Positions 8,513-17,631 are shown, counted from the stretch's first letter. The stretch: DNA of 64,000 bases from Shewanella halotolerans (GCF_019457535.1 NZ_CP080417.1:744001-808000), one strand, 5' to 3'. The notes: generated from the letters alone by a model not told the origin. Translations and numbers: made by a program.

Positions 8513-9133
8513 CTATAACTGATTATATTTAACCAGGAGTTGTCCTCGGCTCTTACAATCGGTTTTTTTGTAAATGTTTTGTAAATGCATCTTGATGGTA
8601 TTTATTGAAACGTTCATTTTATTTGCGGCTTCTGAGTTACTCAGGCCTTTACAGATAAAAGAGAGCACCTCTTTCTCTTTCTTGGTGATCCCTTGAAACA
8701 GTGCATGTTGCTCTGAGGCTTTAGCGGGTTTTTGCTGTGTCTGAATATAGTGCGACAGGGCGCTCAGGCTAAAAAACAGGTTGCCCTCGAGCACATTGTC
8801 GAGCATCTGCATGATGGCGTGTGCTGGGCTGGATGCCTTGGTGGCTCCGCTAAATCCATGTTTTATTAGGGTTAACTCATCATCCATCGAGAGGTTTTCG
8901 CAGATGGCGATATGTTTGCCTGCCGATAAGAGCTCAGGATCTATCTGACCGAGTTCGCCGTGAACGTCTTTGAGAAAATGAAACAGAATCTTGGGGACTT
9001 TCTGCGGGTTGTGCCAGGCCGCTAGCGGCGTAATGCTGGCATCAACTTTTAAATTGAGTAGCCCAGAAATATTCTTTAACAGCTGAATATTTTTCGGCGA
9101 CCGGCTTAGGGTAAATAATTCACCATTATACAT
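8513..9133 (-). CDS. LuxR/CsgD-type transcriptional regulator
   Basis: A 206-residue protein with a C-terminal LuxR-type helix-turn-helix (about residues 145-205): ITKKEKEVLSFICKGLSNSE followed by AANKMNVSINTIKMHLQNIY. The N-terminal 130 residues are not a recognisable autoinducer domain and lack the conserved Asp-rich pocket of a standard receiver domain, so the layout is like CsgD/VpsT-type proteins. An AAGGACG ribosome site precedes the ATG. It lies 124 bases upstream of the pilin operon on the same strand, so it is a likely regulator of the Tad locus; that role is inferred from position. Confidence 0.8.
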   Translation of the reverse strand: MYNGELFTLSRSPKNIQLLKNISGLLNLKVDASITPLAAWHNPQKVPKILFHFLKDVHGELGQIDPELLSAGKHIAICENLSMDDELTLIKHGFSGATKASSPAHAIMQMLDNVLEGNLFFSLSALSHYIQTQQKPAKASEQHALFQGITKKEKEVLSFICKGLSNSEAANKMNVSINTIKMHLQNIYKKTDCKSRGQLLVKYNQL

Positions 9134-9384
9134 TTCACGTCCTTATGAGATTTATAATGTACTACTTTGTTACTAATAGGGTTTGTTTATTTTTTTCGAG
9201 CGTAAGACTTTATTATGACTAAATTATTAAACGCTCGTTTATTTGTTCATATTCTATATAAGAAGGAATTAATATCAAGAGGCGAGAACTTGTGACTTAT
9301 ATCCTTTCGGGCAGGCATTAGACCCCTGTACTCGTGATCAGGCATAGCGTGTCCTGTGCCTTTGTGTCAGACGACACCTGATGT

Positions 9385-9423
9385 GGGATGAAGATCTGGG
9401 ATGAAGAAGTGGGTAGAAGATGA
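9385..9423. repeat. 13-bp tandem repeat, three units
   Basis: Units at 9385-9397 (GGGATGAAGATCT), 9398-9410 (GGGATGAAGAAGT) and 9411-9423 (GGGTAGAAGATGA). The third unit is diverged. Confidence 0.75.
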
Positions 9424-9460
9424 GCAGCACAGAGGCGACAGCTTGCCGCCTCATTTTGGC

Positions 9461-9488
9461 GCCCTCTCTGTAACGCCCTCTCTGTTAC
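9461..9488. repeat. 14-bp tandem repeat, two units
   Basis: GCCCTCTCTGTAAC at 9461-9474 is followed directly by GCCCTCTCTGTTAC at 9475-9488, one mismatch. Confidence 0.8.
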
Positions 9489-9522
9489 GCCTTATCTTTA
9501 GCGCCTGATCATTGGAGTGAGG

Positions 9523-10965
9523 TTAGTCTACCGAGGTGACCTTGAGCTGCCACTCGGGTAGCTTCTCTTCGAGATCCGGCCTGATACGTGCTAGATCGCC
9601 GCGGATGACGATTACAGGCTCTTGGCCAAAGTGTGCTTGTGCCAAGGCTTGCAGCGCCTCTGGGGTTAACGTTTGCCAGTGTTTGAGTCGCTTTGCCATA
9701 GCGTCGGTGCCTGCTTGGCGTGCAATGGCCTGGCAGTAATCTTCGATGCGATGGCCAGGATCGTCCTGGCGCAGGGCGATCTGGCTAAACTGCGAGGTCT
9801 TCAGCGCGGCAAGCTCCGCCTCTGAAGGCGGGGCTTCGGCTGCCAGTGCCAGGTGATCTAAGATGCCACGAATAAAGGCGCCAGTATGCTGCTGTTGGGT
9901 GGCGCCGTAATATTTTAGGATGCGCGCCATAGGATTGTTGAAGCAGCGGCCATAGATGCCATAGGTTAGACCCCGTTGCTCCCTGAGATCGAAGTAGAGG
10001 CGCCCGGAGAAGCTACGCCCGAGCCAGCGACTGAGGGCTTCGCAGGCAAACGCCGAATCCTCTTGGTCAGCTAGTCCCATAGGCAGGTGATAGCCGATCC
10101 GCACCTGAGTCTGTACCGTGCCCGGCGCATCGATAACAAATAGCTGCTTGCCATAGGGGCTAACGGTATCGACGAAGCGCTCTTCCTGCCTTTGCGCGGC
10201 ACCTAGCTGGCTCAGGCTTGCGGTAAGCTGCTCCCTTAAGCTGTTTTCCACCTGAGGGACGCCCTCCAACAACAGATGCCATTGGCTCTGTGCCTTGGTT
10301 TGTTTGAGTAGAGCCAGTAGCTGAGGCTTATCCAGGCTTTGCTGTAGATCCCTGTTATTCAGGGCCTTATTGTAGGGATGAGCGCTGCCGAGGATCTTGT
10401 CGGCCCAGACCTCTTCTATCTCGCTGCCATTAAAGGCTCTGATATGTTTATCCAGGGCCAGCTGGCGTTTGAGTCTCGGTAGATCAAGCTGGCCGTAGGC
10501 GTCTGGCGACCAGCTTTGGGCCAAGATGTCGACTGCTTGCGCCAGTGCTGATGTCGGGCATTTTAGGCTGAGTCTGAGACCATGGATGCTGGGGTGTATG
10601 GTCAGTCCTTCGATACAGGGCAGGTCGTGCTGGTTGGCCAGCTTGACGCTAAGCTGCTGCATCGCCGTATGCAAAATATCGAGATTCTCATAGGGGGCAT
10701 CCGGGCTCACGGCTAGCAGGTGTATGCCCACCAACTGGGAGGGCGTGCCGGGAAGTAGATGCAGGCTTAGCTCGTCTGTCAGCGAGATAACCTCAGGCGG
10801 CGCCAAAGGCGTAAACTCTTTTTTCGTCAGCGTCGGCGCATTGGTCGGCGCGGTAAAACTCGGCACCTTAGGCGCTTCAACCTGGGTGAAGCTTAAGCGG
10901 GTCTGCTGGCAGCCTCCACTCCAGAGGCTGCCAATGAAGATGAGGAGTAAGCTTATTGGTCTCAT
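9523..10965 (-). CDS. M16-family peptidase-like lipoprotein lacking the zinc motif
   Basis: About 480 residues from the ATG at 10965, placed by a GGAGGAGAAGG site and an ATGA overlap with the upstream gene; a longer reading frame exists but lies inside that gene. The N-terminus is a lipoprotein signal with SGGC lipobox. The fold follows the M16 two-half pattern, including the R/Y-type segment FDLREQRGLTYGIYGRCF, but the HxxEH zinc motif is absent. It is therefore the presumed inactive partner of the catalytic M16 protein encoded just upstream, as in PqqL/YmxG-type pairs. Predicted location is the inner face of the outer membrane or the periplasm. Confidence 0.88.
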   Translation of the reverse strand: MRPISLLLIFIGSLWSGGCQQTRLSFTQVEAPKVPSFTAPTNAPTLTKKEFTPLAPPEVISLTDELSLHLLPGTPSQLVGIHLLAVSPDAPYENLDILHTAMQQLSVKLANQHDLPCIEGLTIHPSIHGLRLSLKCPTSALAQAVDILAQSWSPDAYGQLDLPRLKRQLALDKHIRAFNGSEIEEVWADKILGSAHPYNKALNNRDLQQSLDKPQLLALLKQTKAQSQWHLLLEGVPQVENSLREQLTASLSQLGAAQRQEERFVDTVSPYGKQLFVIDAPGTVQTQVRIGYHLPMGLADQEDSAFACEALSRWLGRSFSGRLYFDLREQRGLTYGIYGRCFNNPMARILKYYGATQQQHTGAFIRGILDHLALAAEAPPSEAELAALKTSQFSQIALRQDDPGHRIEDYCQAIARQAGTDAMAKRLKHWQTLTPEALQALAQAHFGQEPVIVIRGDLARIRPDLEEKLPEWQLKVTSVD

Positions 10966-12386
10966 AGCACCTTCTCCTCCAGTGAATCGGACAGGCCTTC
11001 GGGCAGCCACTCTAATATCGTCTTGCCCCAACGAATATACCAAGGCGGCAACAGGTCGAGGCGAACATACCCGGGGCTCAGATAGTGCTGGGTGACCCGT
11101 TTGATATCCTCTTGAGTCACCGCCGCAATGCGCTCCCAGGGGGCGGTGAGGGGATGCTCTCTATCTCTAAGTTGGCTGGCGCTGAGCAGATTGGCCAGGC
11201 TGACATCATTGTCTAGCTTGCTCAGCTGGGTGAGTAGCCAACGGCGTTTGAGTTGATCGAGCTCGAGCGGCGTTACCCCCTGGCTTGCCAGAGTATCCAC
11301 CATGCCAGTGATGCGTTGGCTGAGAGTGTCGAGGGAGACCTTGGCTCTGGGCACCAGGATCAGGTTCATCACGCCAAGATGCTCCATGGAGAGGGGGACT
11401 GAGTAATGCAGTAGGGTGTCGGGCGCCTTGAGGTTCATCTGCTCCAGCATGCTGGTGCGGTTTTGCAGCAGATAATCTTCGACCAGGGTGATGGCGGCGG
11501 CATCCGGATGCAGGGCGCCCACCGTGTGCCAGGCCAACATCAGCCCGGGCCAGGGGCCGCGACTATCGACTATCTCACCTCGCACCGGCTGTCGCTCGAC
11601 GGCCAGCGGGGAGAAATGCGCCAGGGGACGCTTGGGTTTCTGCCAACTGCCGAAGTACTTATCTACCCAAGATAGAGCTTGCGGCGGCAAGTCGCCGACG
11701 ATGGCCAGCTGCATGGCATCTGGGCGGTAGAAGTCATGGTGAAACCGATTCAGGCTGGCGGGCGTGGCCGCCGACACATCGTCAACTGAGCCGATCACCG
11801 CATGGCCATAGGGGCTGCCTTTTACCTGATTGAGCAGAAAGTTCATAGCCGGGCGGATATAGGGCTGATTGTCTATGGTGGTGGCCATCTCCTCGAGTAC
11901 GGTTTGTTGCTGATTGCGCACCGTCTCGTCGCTGAGCTGGGGGCGGATGAAGCGGTCCGACTCGAGCCAGAGTGCCAGCTCTAACGCCTGACTGGGGAGG
12001 TTGACATAGTAGTTGGTGGCATCGAAGAAGGTGCTGGCGTTGAAATAGCCGCTGTTGGCGCTCATGGTCTGGCCATAGCTGTCACCCGGGGCATTTTCGC
12101 TGCCCTTGAACAGCATATGCTCGAACAGGTGGGCGTAACCCGACTCACCCTCGAGCTCGTTGCGTGAGCCTACCGAAAACTGGCTGGAGAGGGCGACGCT
12201 TTGCTTGTTGGGCAGCGGCAGCAGATAGAGGCTCAGGCCGTTATCCAGTTCGTGCCGGCTCAGTTGCTGCTCCAGCTGATAAAGCGGCGCGGCCAGCGTC
12301 TCCAGGCTGGGCTCGCTGGCCATGGCGCTCACGCCAAAGAGGCTGAGCAGGCAGGCGAGCAGGGAATAGCGTGTTGGGCTTGGCAT
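10962..12386 (-). CDS. M16-family zinc metallopeptidase, catalytic partner
   Basis: A 474-residue protein with a signal peptide (ending SAMA) and the inverted zinc motif HLFEH in the segment SGYAHLFEHMLFKGS. The downstream glutamate expected in M16 enzymes is supplied by the region ETVRNQQQTVLEEMATT. Function: periplasmic oligopeptide or protein degradation. It overlaps by 4 bases with the inactive-type subunit gene, so the two probably form a heterodimer. The substrate cannot be read from sequence. Confidence 0.9.
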   Translation of the reverse strand: MPSPTRYSLLACLLSLFGVSAMASEPSLETLAAPLYQLEQQLSRHELDNGLSLYLLPLPNKQSVALSSQFSVGSRNELEGESGYAHLFEHMLFKGSENAPGDSYGQTMSANSGYFNASTFFDATNYYVNLPSQALELALWLESDRFIRPQLSDETVRNQQQTVLEEMATTIDNQPYIRPAMNFLLNQVKGSPYGHAVIGSVDDVSAATPASLNRFHHDFYRPDAMQLAIVGDLPPQALSWVDKYFGSWQKPKRPLAHFSPLAVERQPVRGEIVDSRGPWPGLMLAWHTVGALHPDAAAITLVEDYLLQNRTSMLEQMNLKAPDTLLHYSVPLSMEHLGVMNLILVPRAKVSLDTLSQRITGMVDTLASQGVTPLELDQLKRRWLLTQLSKLDNDVSLANLLSASQLRDREHPLTAPWERIAAVTQEDIKRVTQHYLSPGYVRLDLLPPWYIRWGKTILEWLPEGLSDSLEEKVL

Positions 12387-12410
12387 CTTATTGTATTTTC
12401 TGAAATTGAC

Positions 12411-13946
12411 TTATTTTAACCCTATCCGTTTTGCCAGGCGGTGTAAATTACCCGAATCGACCTCGAGATCCCTGGCGGTGGCGGCCCAGTTATTATCGTG
12501 CTGGCTCAGGGTTTGGCGTATGTAGTCGGCCTGAAAGGCTTCGGTCGCCTGCTTGAGGCTGCCGCTAAATTGCGGTGCCAGGGTTTTGCCGCTACTTTGG
12601 ACGGCGCGCGGTGCCTGGTTGGCGAACTCGAAATGCTCGGGGTTGATGAGGCCGTTACTGCCGGACGACTGAGCCCTCGCCAGAATGGCTGCTCGGTAGA
12701 TGCTGTGCTCCAGTTCCCTGACGTTGCCGGGCCATTGGTAGCACTCCAGCATGGCAAGACTGGTCGGGCTGAGCCTTAGGGTCTGTAGCCCTAGTTGCTG
12801 ACGGCAGCGCTCGACGAAGAAGCCGCTCAGCAGGGTAATGTCCTGCTCACGTTCTCTCAGTGGCGGCGCGATCAGCGGGAAGACGCTGAGTCTGTGGTAG
12901 AGGTCGGCGCGAAAACGTCCCGCCAGCACCTCGTTTTTCAGATTCTTGTTGGTGGCGGCGATGATCCTCACATCCACCTTGAGGCTGCGATCGTCGCCGA
13001 CTCTTTGCAGATCGCCATATTGCAGTACCCTCAGCAGCTTGGCCTGTAGGGTCAGCGGCAGCTCGCCTATCTCATCGAGAAACAGCGAGCCCTTATCGGC
13101 CATCTCGAACTTACCGCTGCGATTGCTGACGGCGCCGGTAAAGGCCCCTTTGACATGACCAAACAGCTCACTCTCGGCCACAGATTCGGGCAGGGCGGCG
13201 CAGTTGAGGTAGACCAGCGGCTGGCTGGCGCGCATGGATCCCTGGTGGATCTCATGGGCGACCAACTCCTTACCTGTGCCTGTCTCGCCCATGATGAGCA
13301 CGTTGAGATCCGTCGGCGCCACCACGGCGATCTCCTGCTTGAGGTTGTTCATCACCTGTGACTGGCCGATGATCTCCTTGGTGCCTTCCTTACTCTGGCT
13401 AGTGCTGTCGCCCTTGTCCCATTGGGCCTGCAGCGCCTGCTTCTCCAGCTTATCGATCAGCAGGGCGTTGTTGAGCGACGCCGAGGCGATGGCGCTGATC
13501 CCCCGCAGCTGCTCGTTGGTGAAAGACTTGAACTGATCCGGATCGAAGCCGTCTATGGTGACGGCGCCTATCAGGCTGCCATCGGCCAGCAGCGGCAGGC
13601 CGATACAGGCGTGTACCGTGAGGTTGTCCCCCTGATTGGGGATCAGGCCGTCGTAAGGATCGGGCAGATCGCTGTCGGCGGGAAAGCGCACCACGTCACC
13701 GGCGCGGGCAATCGCCTCGAGCCTTGGGTGTTCATGGAGCACGAAGCGGCGGCCCAGTACATCTGGGCTTAGGCCGTTGATGGCCAATGGGGTAAACTGC
13801 TGACCCTTAAACTCCAGCAGCGCGGCGGCGTCGCACTGCATGCTTTCCCTGATGGTGTCGAGCAGGCGTGAGAACCTGTCATGATTGGACAATCCCGAGG
13901 TGATATCTAACGCCATCCGCGTTAATTGGGTTTGACTTAATGCCAT
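12411..13946 (-). CDS. norR: NorR, NO-responsive sigma-54 activator
   Basis: About 511 residues from the ATG at 13946 (GGAGA site upstream). Residues 20-170 form a GAF domain. R75, R81, D96, D99, C114 and D132 match the iron-site region described for E. coli NorR; this is my alignment by eye. Residues 192-430 form the AAA+ domain with Walker A GETGTGKE (220-227) and the sigma-54 loop GAFTGA (267-272). The C-terminus has a Fis-type helix-turn-helix (NNWAATARDLEVDSGNLHRL). Known role: NO bound at the GAF iron releases ATPase activity and activates sigma-54 transcription. It is encoded directly downstream of its likely target, the NO reductase gene. Confidence 0.95.
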   Translation of the reverse strand: MALSQTQLTRMALDITSGLSNHDRFSRLLDTIRESMQCDAAALLEFKGQQFTPLAINGLSPDVLGRRFVLHEHPRLEAIARAGDVVRFPADSDLPDPYDGLIPNQGDNLTVHACIGLPLLADGSLIGAVTIDGFDPDQFKSFTNEQLRGISAIASASLNNALLIDKLEKQALQAQWDKGDSTSQSKEGTKEIIGQSQVMNNLKQEIAVVAPTDLNVLIMGETGTGKELVAHEIHQGSMRASQPLVYLNCAALPESVAESELFGHVKGAFTGAVSNRSGKFEMADKGSLFLDEIGELPLTLQAKLLRVLQYGDLQRVGDDRSLKVDVRIIAATNKNLKNEVLAGRFRADLYHRLSVFPLIAPPLREREQDITLLSGFFVERCRQQLGLQTLRLSPTSLAMLECYQWPGNVRELEHSIYRAAILARAQSSGSNGLINPEHFEFANQAPRAVQSSGKTLAPQFSGSLKQATEAFQADYIRQTLSQHDNNWAATARDLEVDSGNLHRLAKRIGLK

Positions 13947-14051
13947 GGGGTCTCCGAAATATCGCGCCAGTGCCAAGGGACATCCTTCTTCATCGGCAGG
14001 CTGCGGCTGTACTAGGAATTAGTATATGTCAATTTAACAGTAATGTTTATT

Positions 14052-14062
14052 GTCATTTTTAC
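14052..14062. promoter_or_regulatory. possible single NorR-type site before norR
   Basis: GTCATTTTTAC fits the GT-N7-AC core and lies about 105 bases before the norR start. A single copy of a loose motif; weak. Confidence 0.25.
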
Positions 14063-14079
14063 ACTTGTCGTGAGGGTAA

Positions 14080-14102
14080 AAAGGGGTCGATATGACCCCT
14101 TT
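14080..14102 (-). terminator. terminator of the NO reductase gene
   Basis: A perfect 9-bp stem (AAAGGGGTC / GACCCCTTT) with a 5-base loop is followed on the minus strand by a short T run. It lies 18 bases after the NO reductase stop, so norR needs its own promoter or read-through. Confidence 0.8.
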
Positions 14103-14120
14103 GTCGAGTGATGTCAGGCG

Positions 14121-16412
14121 TTATGCGTTGGCCGACAGTGGCGCATCGGCAATGGCTTGAGTGCCCTTGGCGCCAATGGCTTTTCTGATGATGTCGAACA
14201 GGAAGGCGCCGAGGAACAGGCCGCCTGCACCGAAGATGACGTCACCAGGGACACGCATCCATACCAGGGTTTCAACCAGTGGGCTGTGGATCACCTCTGG
14301 TGAGCGGGCGAACCAGTAACCGTTCTCGATGACGGCGAAGAACTGGGTCAGACCCACAGGCAGCAGTGACATGAAGACCATGGCCGCCAGACCGATATTC
14401 AGGCTCCAGAAGGCACCCTTAAGCAGCTTGTCGCTCCACTGGATATTGCCTGTCAGACCGCGCAGACAGAAGAGCATCAGGCCTACACCCAGCATGCCGT
14501 ACACACCCATGAAGGCGGCGTGGCCGTGGGTCGCAGTGGTGTTCAGACCCTGGATGAAGTAGAGCGAGATAGGTGGGTTGATCAGGAAGCCCAGTACGCC
14601 CGCACCTACTAAGTTCCAGAAGGCGGTAGCCACGAAGAACATGATGGCCCACTTGTAGCGAATCATCCAAGGGCTGGCGTTACGCATACGGTAACTCTCG
14701 ATGGCTTCGAAGCCGATAAGGGCTAGCGGAACCACTTCCAGTGCCGAGAAGATGGCGCCCCAGGCGATCACACCCGTTGGTGTACCTGTGAAGTAGAGGT
14801 GGTGCAGGGTACCGATAAGACCACCGGTGAGGAAGATAACCGTGGCGAATAGTACGGCGCCGTTGGCGCTGCGGGCACGGATGAGTCCCAGACGCACCAG
14901 CATCAGGGCGATCACCGAGGTCGCAAAGGTCTCGAAGAAGCCTTCAACCCATAGGTGAACTACCCACCAGCGCCAGTATTCGGCGATGGCCAGGTTGGTG
15001 TGTTTGCCCATGAAGAGACCGGCGCCGTAGAAGAGGCCGATGGCGACACACGAGGCGTAAAGTACCCAGATCACGGGGCGCATCTCGCCTTGAATCTTAA
15101 GGGCTGGGCGCATGGCGGCGGTGACCAGGGTTAGCCAGATCAACAGGCCAGCCAGTAGCAGTACCTGCCAGACACGGCCGAGGTCGATATATTCATAGCC
15201 TTGGTGGCCGAAGAGGAAGTTGGTATCCAGGTCGAAGTATTGCTGTACGCCGATCCATTCACCGGCCATAGAGCCCAGTACCACGACAACCAGGGCTACC
15301 CAGAGGACGTTGACGCCCAGACGTTGGAACTTAGGCTCATATCCCGATAGCGCAGGCGCTATGTAGAGGCCTGTGCCGAGCCAGGCGGTGGCGATCCAGA
15401 ATACCGCTAGCTGGGTATGCCAGGTACGGGTGACTGAGTAGGGCAGTATCTCTGATAGCGGGATGCCGTAGAAGTTTTGCCCTTCTACCGCGTAGTGCGC
15501 CGTCACGCCCCCTAAGAGGATCTGCAGCAGGAAGAGGCCGACTGCGGTGACGAAATACTTACCCACGGCCTTCTGTGAGGCGGTAGGCTTCTTGAGGAAC
15601 AGAGGATCTTGCTCGGCTGGCTTAGGCAGCTCTTCATGCTTGCCTGAGGCGTGGTGCCATACCAGGGCGCCGATACCGGCGATAAGGGTGACGATACTCA
15701 GGATAGACCAGACGATGTTGTCTGAGGTCGGGGTGTTACCTAGCTGCGGATCGAAAGGCCAGTTGTTGGTGTAGGTATACTCTTGTCCTTCACGCTCTGT
15801 GATGGCGGCCCAGGCGCCCCAGAAGAGGAAGGCGTTTAGCTGTTGGCGACGCTCAAGGTCAGGCACTGTGCCTTCCTTCATCGCATACTGTTCGCGCAGA
15901 GTTGAGAGCTCAGGATCGTCGCCAAACAGAGACAGATAGTGGTCTGATACCTGGCCGATGGCCTGAATACGGGTTTCAGACAGGCTGATGCGTATCTCGC
16001 CATTGGCCGAGGTAGTCAGGGTGTTTCGACGTAGGTCGTCACGTAGCGACTGCTCGAGCCCAGCTTTCTTGATAGAGTCCAGCTCGTTGAAGCTTCTGCC
16101 ATACTGCGCCTTGGCGGTGATATCTAACCAGGCCTGCGCCTCACGGTGTAGCCAGTCGGCGGTCCAGTCTGGGGCGACGTAGGAGCCGTGACCCCAGATA
16201 GAGCCTAGCTGGTGTCCGCCCATAGAGCGCCAAACCAGTTGACCACGCTCTATATCGTTTTGGGTGAACAGAGGTTGACCCTGCACATCGGTAAAGGCGG
16301 TGGGGATTGGGGGTTTTTCGCGATAGATCTGACTGCCTATGCTCAGCAGTACAGAGAAGGAAGCGATAAGTACTATCAAGAGTGCTATCGCCGTTAGCCG
16401 TTGTTTATTCAT
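14121..16412 (-). CDS. norB: quinol-dependent nitric oxide reductase (single-subunit NorB/NorZ)
   Basis: A 763-residue membrane protein that reduces two NO to N2O with electrons from quinol. The N-terminal ~230 residues form the extension that replaces NorC: a first helix, then a soluble domain without any CxxCH, as expected for qNOR. The remaining region has about 12 helices and the heme-copper-oxidase-like ligands: low-spin heme His in TRTWHTQLAVF, FeB ligands in VVHLWVEGFFE and TLHHLYFTGTP, and a His in TTHGHAAFMGVYG. The gene stands alone between a terminator and a sigma-54 promoter region. It could serve denitrification or NO detoxification; NorR control favours an NO-stress response. 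Confidence 0.95.
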   Translation of the reverse strand: MNKQRLTAIALLIVLIASFSVLLSIGSQIYREKPPIPTAFTDVQGQPLFTQNDIERGQLVWRSMGGHQLGSIWGHGSYVAPDWTADWLHREAQAWLDITAKAQYGRSFNELDSIKKAGLEQSLRDDLRRNTLTTSANGEIRISLSETRIQAIGQVSDHYLSLFGDDPELSTLREQYAMKEGTVPDLERRQQLNAFLFWGAWAAITEREGQEYTYTNNWPFDPQLGNTPTSDNIVWSILSIVTLIAGIGALVWHHASGKHEELPKPAEQDPLFLKKPTASQKAVGKYFVTAVGLFLLQILLGGVTAHYAVEGQNFYGIPLSEILPYSVTRTWHTQLAVFWIATAWLGTGLYIAPALSGYEPKFQRLGVNVLWVALVVVVLGSMAGEWIGVQQYFDLDTNFLFGHQGYEYIDLGRVWQVLLLAGLLIWLTLVTAAMRPALKIQGEMRPVIWVLYASCVAIGLFYGAGLFMGKHTNLAIAEYWRWWVVHLWVEGFFETFATSVIALMLVRLGLIRARSANGAVLFATVIFLTGGLIGTLHHLYFTGTPTGVIAWGAIFSALEVVPLALIGFEAIESYRMRNASPWMIRYKWAIMFFVATAFWNLVGAGVLGFLINPPISLYFIQGLNTTATHGHAAFMGVYGMLGVGLMLFCLRGLTGNIQWSDKLLKGAFWSLNIGLAAMVFMSLLPVGLTQFFAVIENGYWFARSPEVIHSPLVETLVWMRVPGDVIFGAGGLFLGAFLFDIIRKAIGAKGTQAIADAPLSANA

Positions 16413-16458
16413 AGAGCCTCTCAGCGCAATATATTGTAGGTGTGGAGTACCCTGCTAT

Positions 16459-16474
16459 AGCAGCTAACGTGCCA
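16459..16474 (-). promoter_or_regulatory. sigma-54 promoter of the NO reductase gene
   Basis: On the minus strand TGGCACGTTAGCTGCT has GG and GC exactly 10 bases apart (-24/-12), a close match to TGGCAC-N5-TTGC. It lies about 46 bases before the ATG and downstream of the three NorR-type sites. This agrees with NorR being a sigma-54 activator. Confidence 0.85.
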
Positions 16475-16526
16475 TACTTATAAGTTGTTGATTGTTATTG
16501 GGTAAGAGTATATTAGTGTCTTATTA

Positions 16527-16584
16527 AATTGTCATAATGACAATTGAGATAAAGTGTAAAAATGACACTGAATGTCAAAAGGAC
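16527..16584. promoter_or_regulatory. three NorR-type enhancer sites upstream of the NO reductase
   Basis: Three matches to GT-N7-AC: GTCATAATGAC (16531-16541, inside a perfect 9-bp inverted repeat 16527-16545), GTAAAAATGAC (16556-16566) and GTCAAAAGGAC (16574-16584). They sit about 60-125 bases upstream of the -24/-12 element. E. coli norVW is also preceded by three such sites. Confidence 0.8.
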
Positions 16585-16645
16585 AGTGTGTGTTTTGTCT
16601 GTGTCGATTTGATACTTATTGGGGTTGTAGAAAGATGTGCGGCAT

Positions 16646-16675
16646 AAAAAAAGCCAGCCTAAATGGCTGGCTTTT
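16646..16675 (-). terminator. terminator after the lipid A acyltransferase gene
   Basis: Stem GCCAGCC / GGCTGGC extended by A:T pairs, 5-base loop, with seven T residues on the minus strand. It ends transcription from the acyltransferase gene before the NO reductase control region. Confidence 0.88.
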
Positions 16676-16704
16676 ACCGAGCGACTAACCCTTTCGCCGT
16701 CGGG

Positions 16705-17631
16705 CTAGCGATAGAGCGACGGGTCATCCTTATTGGGACGGGTCTTGAAGCGTCTATGCAGCCACATGTATTGCGCTGGGCTGCGTTCGATGATCTCTTC
16801 TATGATGCGGTTCCCCCGCTTGGCATCTTCCAGCTCGTTCTCGCCGGGGAAGTCTTCCAGCGGCGCTTGTATCTCTATGGTGTAACCCTTGTCATCTTCA
16901 TTGCGCACCACAATGAAAGGCAGCACCTTGGCCTTGCCCAGTTTGGCTAGGGTGGTGGCACCCGTGATAGTCGCGGCCTCAGGCACGGCGAAGAAGGGGA
17001 TAAAGACGGCGCTGGAACGGCCGAAATCCTGATCCGCCGTATACCAGATCACATCGGGGTTACGCAGACTGCGCACCATCTGTCTGAGATCCCGCTTGGG
17101 CACCAGTCCCTTGTTGGAGCGCAGACGTCCCTTTACCTGAAGGTATTCCATCAGCGGATTATTGTGGGGGCGGTAGACGCCTATGCCCGGCTGAAACTGG
17201 CCGAAGATGCGTGCGCCCATCTCCAGCGGCAGACAGTGCACCGCGAAGAGGATCACTCCCTGCCCGGCGGCCAGGGTCTGTTCTACGTGTTCTTGTCCCT
17301 TGATGGTCATATGGCGCTGAATGCGTTCGTCACTCCACCACCAGGCGTTGGCGATGTCGAATATAGCCTTGCCCGTCTCTTCGAAGTTGCGGGTTAATAG
17401 TTGCTGCTGGTCGGCCTGGCTCATCTCGGGAAAACAGAGTGCTATGTTGCGCTTGGCGGTATTGACGCGACTGCCGGCTATCGCCATGGCCAGGCGGCCT
17501 ATGCCCTGTCCCAATTTCATCTGGGCCCGCAGGGGCAACAGCTGGGTCAGACGCATAAAGCCGACACCTAACCAGATGAGCCAATACTTGGGATGGAAAA
17601 ATTGAGCGGAGAATTGAGCGTTTTCGACCAC
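16705..17631 (-). CDS. lpxL: LpxL/HtrB-family lipid A acyltransferase
   Basis: A 308-residue inner-membrane-associated acyltransferase starting with GTG. One N-terminal hydrophobic segment is followed by the LpxL-family HX4(D/E) catalytic motif, seen as HCLPLE, with downstream GIGVYRPHNNPLMEYL and WYTADQDFG segments typical of the family. It adds a secondary acyl chain to Kdo2-lipid IVA. It is divergent from hldE, another LPS gene, with 105 bases between. The acyl chain cannot be told from sequence, so LpxP is possible. Confidence 0.9.
   Translation of the reverse strand: MVENAQFSAQFFHPKYWLIWLGVGFMRLTQLLPLRAQMKLGQGIGRLAMAIAGSRVNTAKRNIALCFPEMSQADQQQLLTRNFEETGKAIFDIANAWWWSDERIQRHMTIKGQEHVEQTLAAGQGVILFAVHCLPLEMGARIFGQFQPGIGVYRPHNNPLMEYLQVKGRLRSNKGLVPKRDLRQMVRSLRNPDVIWYTADQDFGRSSAVFIPFFAVPEAATITGATTLAKLGKAKVLPFIVVRNEDDKGYTIEIQAPLEDFPGENELEDAKRGNRIIEEIIERSPAQYMWLHRRFKTRPNKDDPSLYR

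Larger units (their letters stand above)
9134..9522. other. 389-base intergenic with an inverted repeat and two short tandem repeats
   Basis: No convincing gene. It contains a 7-bp inverted repeat CGAGCGT (9197-9203) / ACGCTCG (9231-9237), three 13-bp tandem units based on GGGATGAAGATCT (9385-9423), and two 14-bp units GCCCTCTCTGTAAC / GCCCTCTCTGTTAC (9461-9488). The left end must carry the promoter of the LuxR-type gene. The right end is the 3' side of the M16 gene pair. Confidence 0.7.

Noticed and set aside
9134..9522. CRISPR-like array from the repeated motifs
   Set aside because: The repeats are direct tandem units of 13-14 bases without spacers and no cas genes are near.
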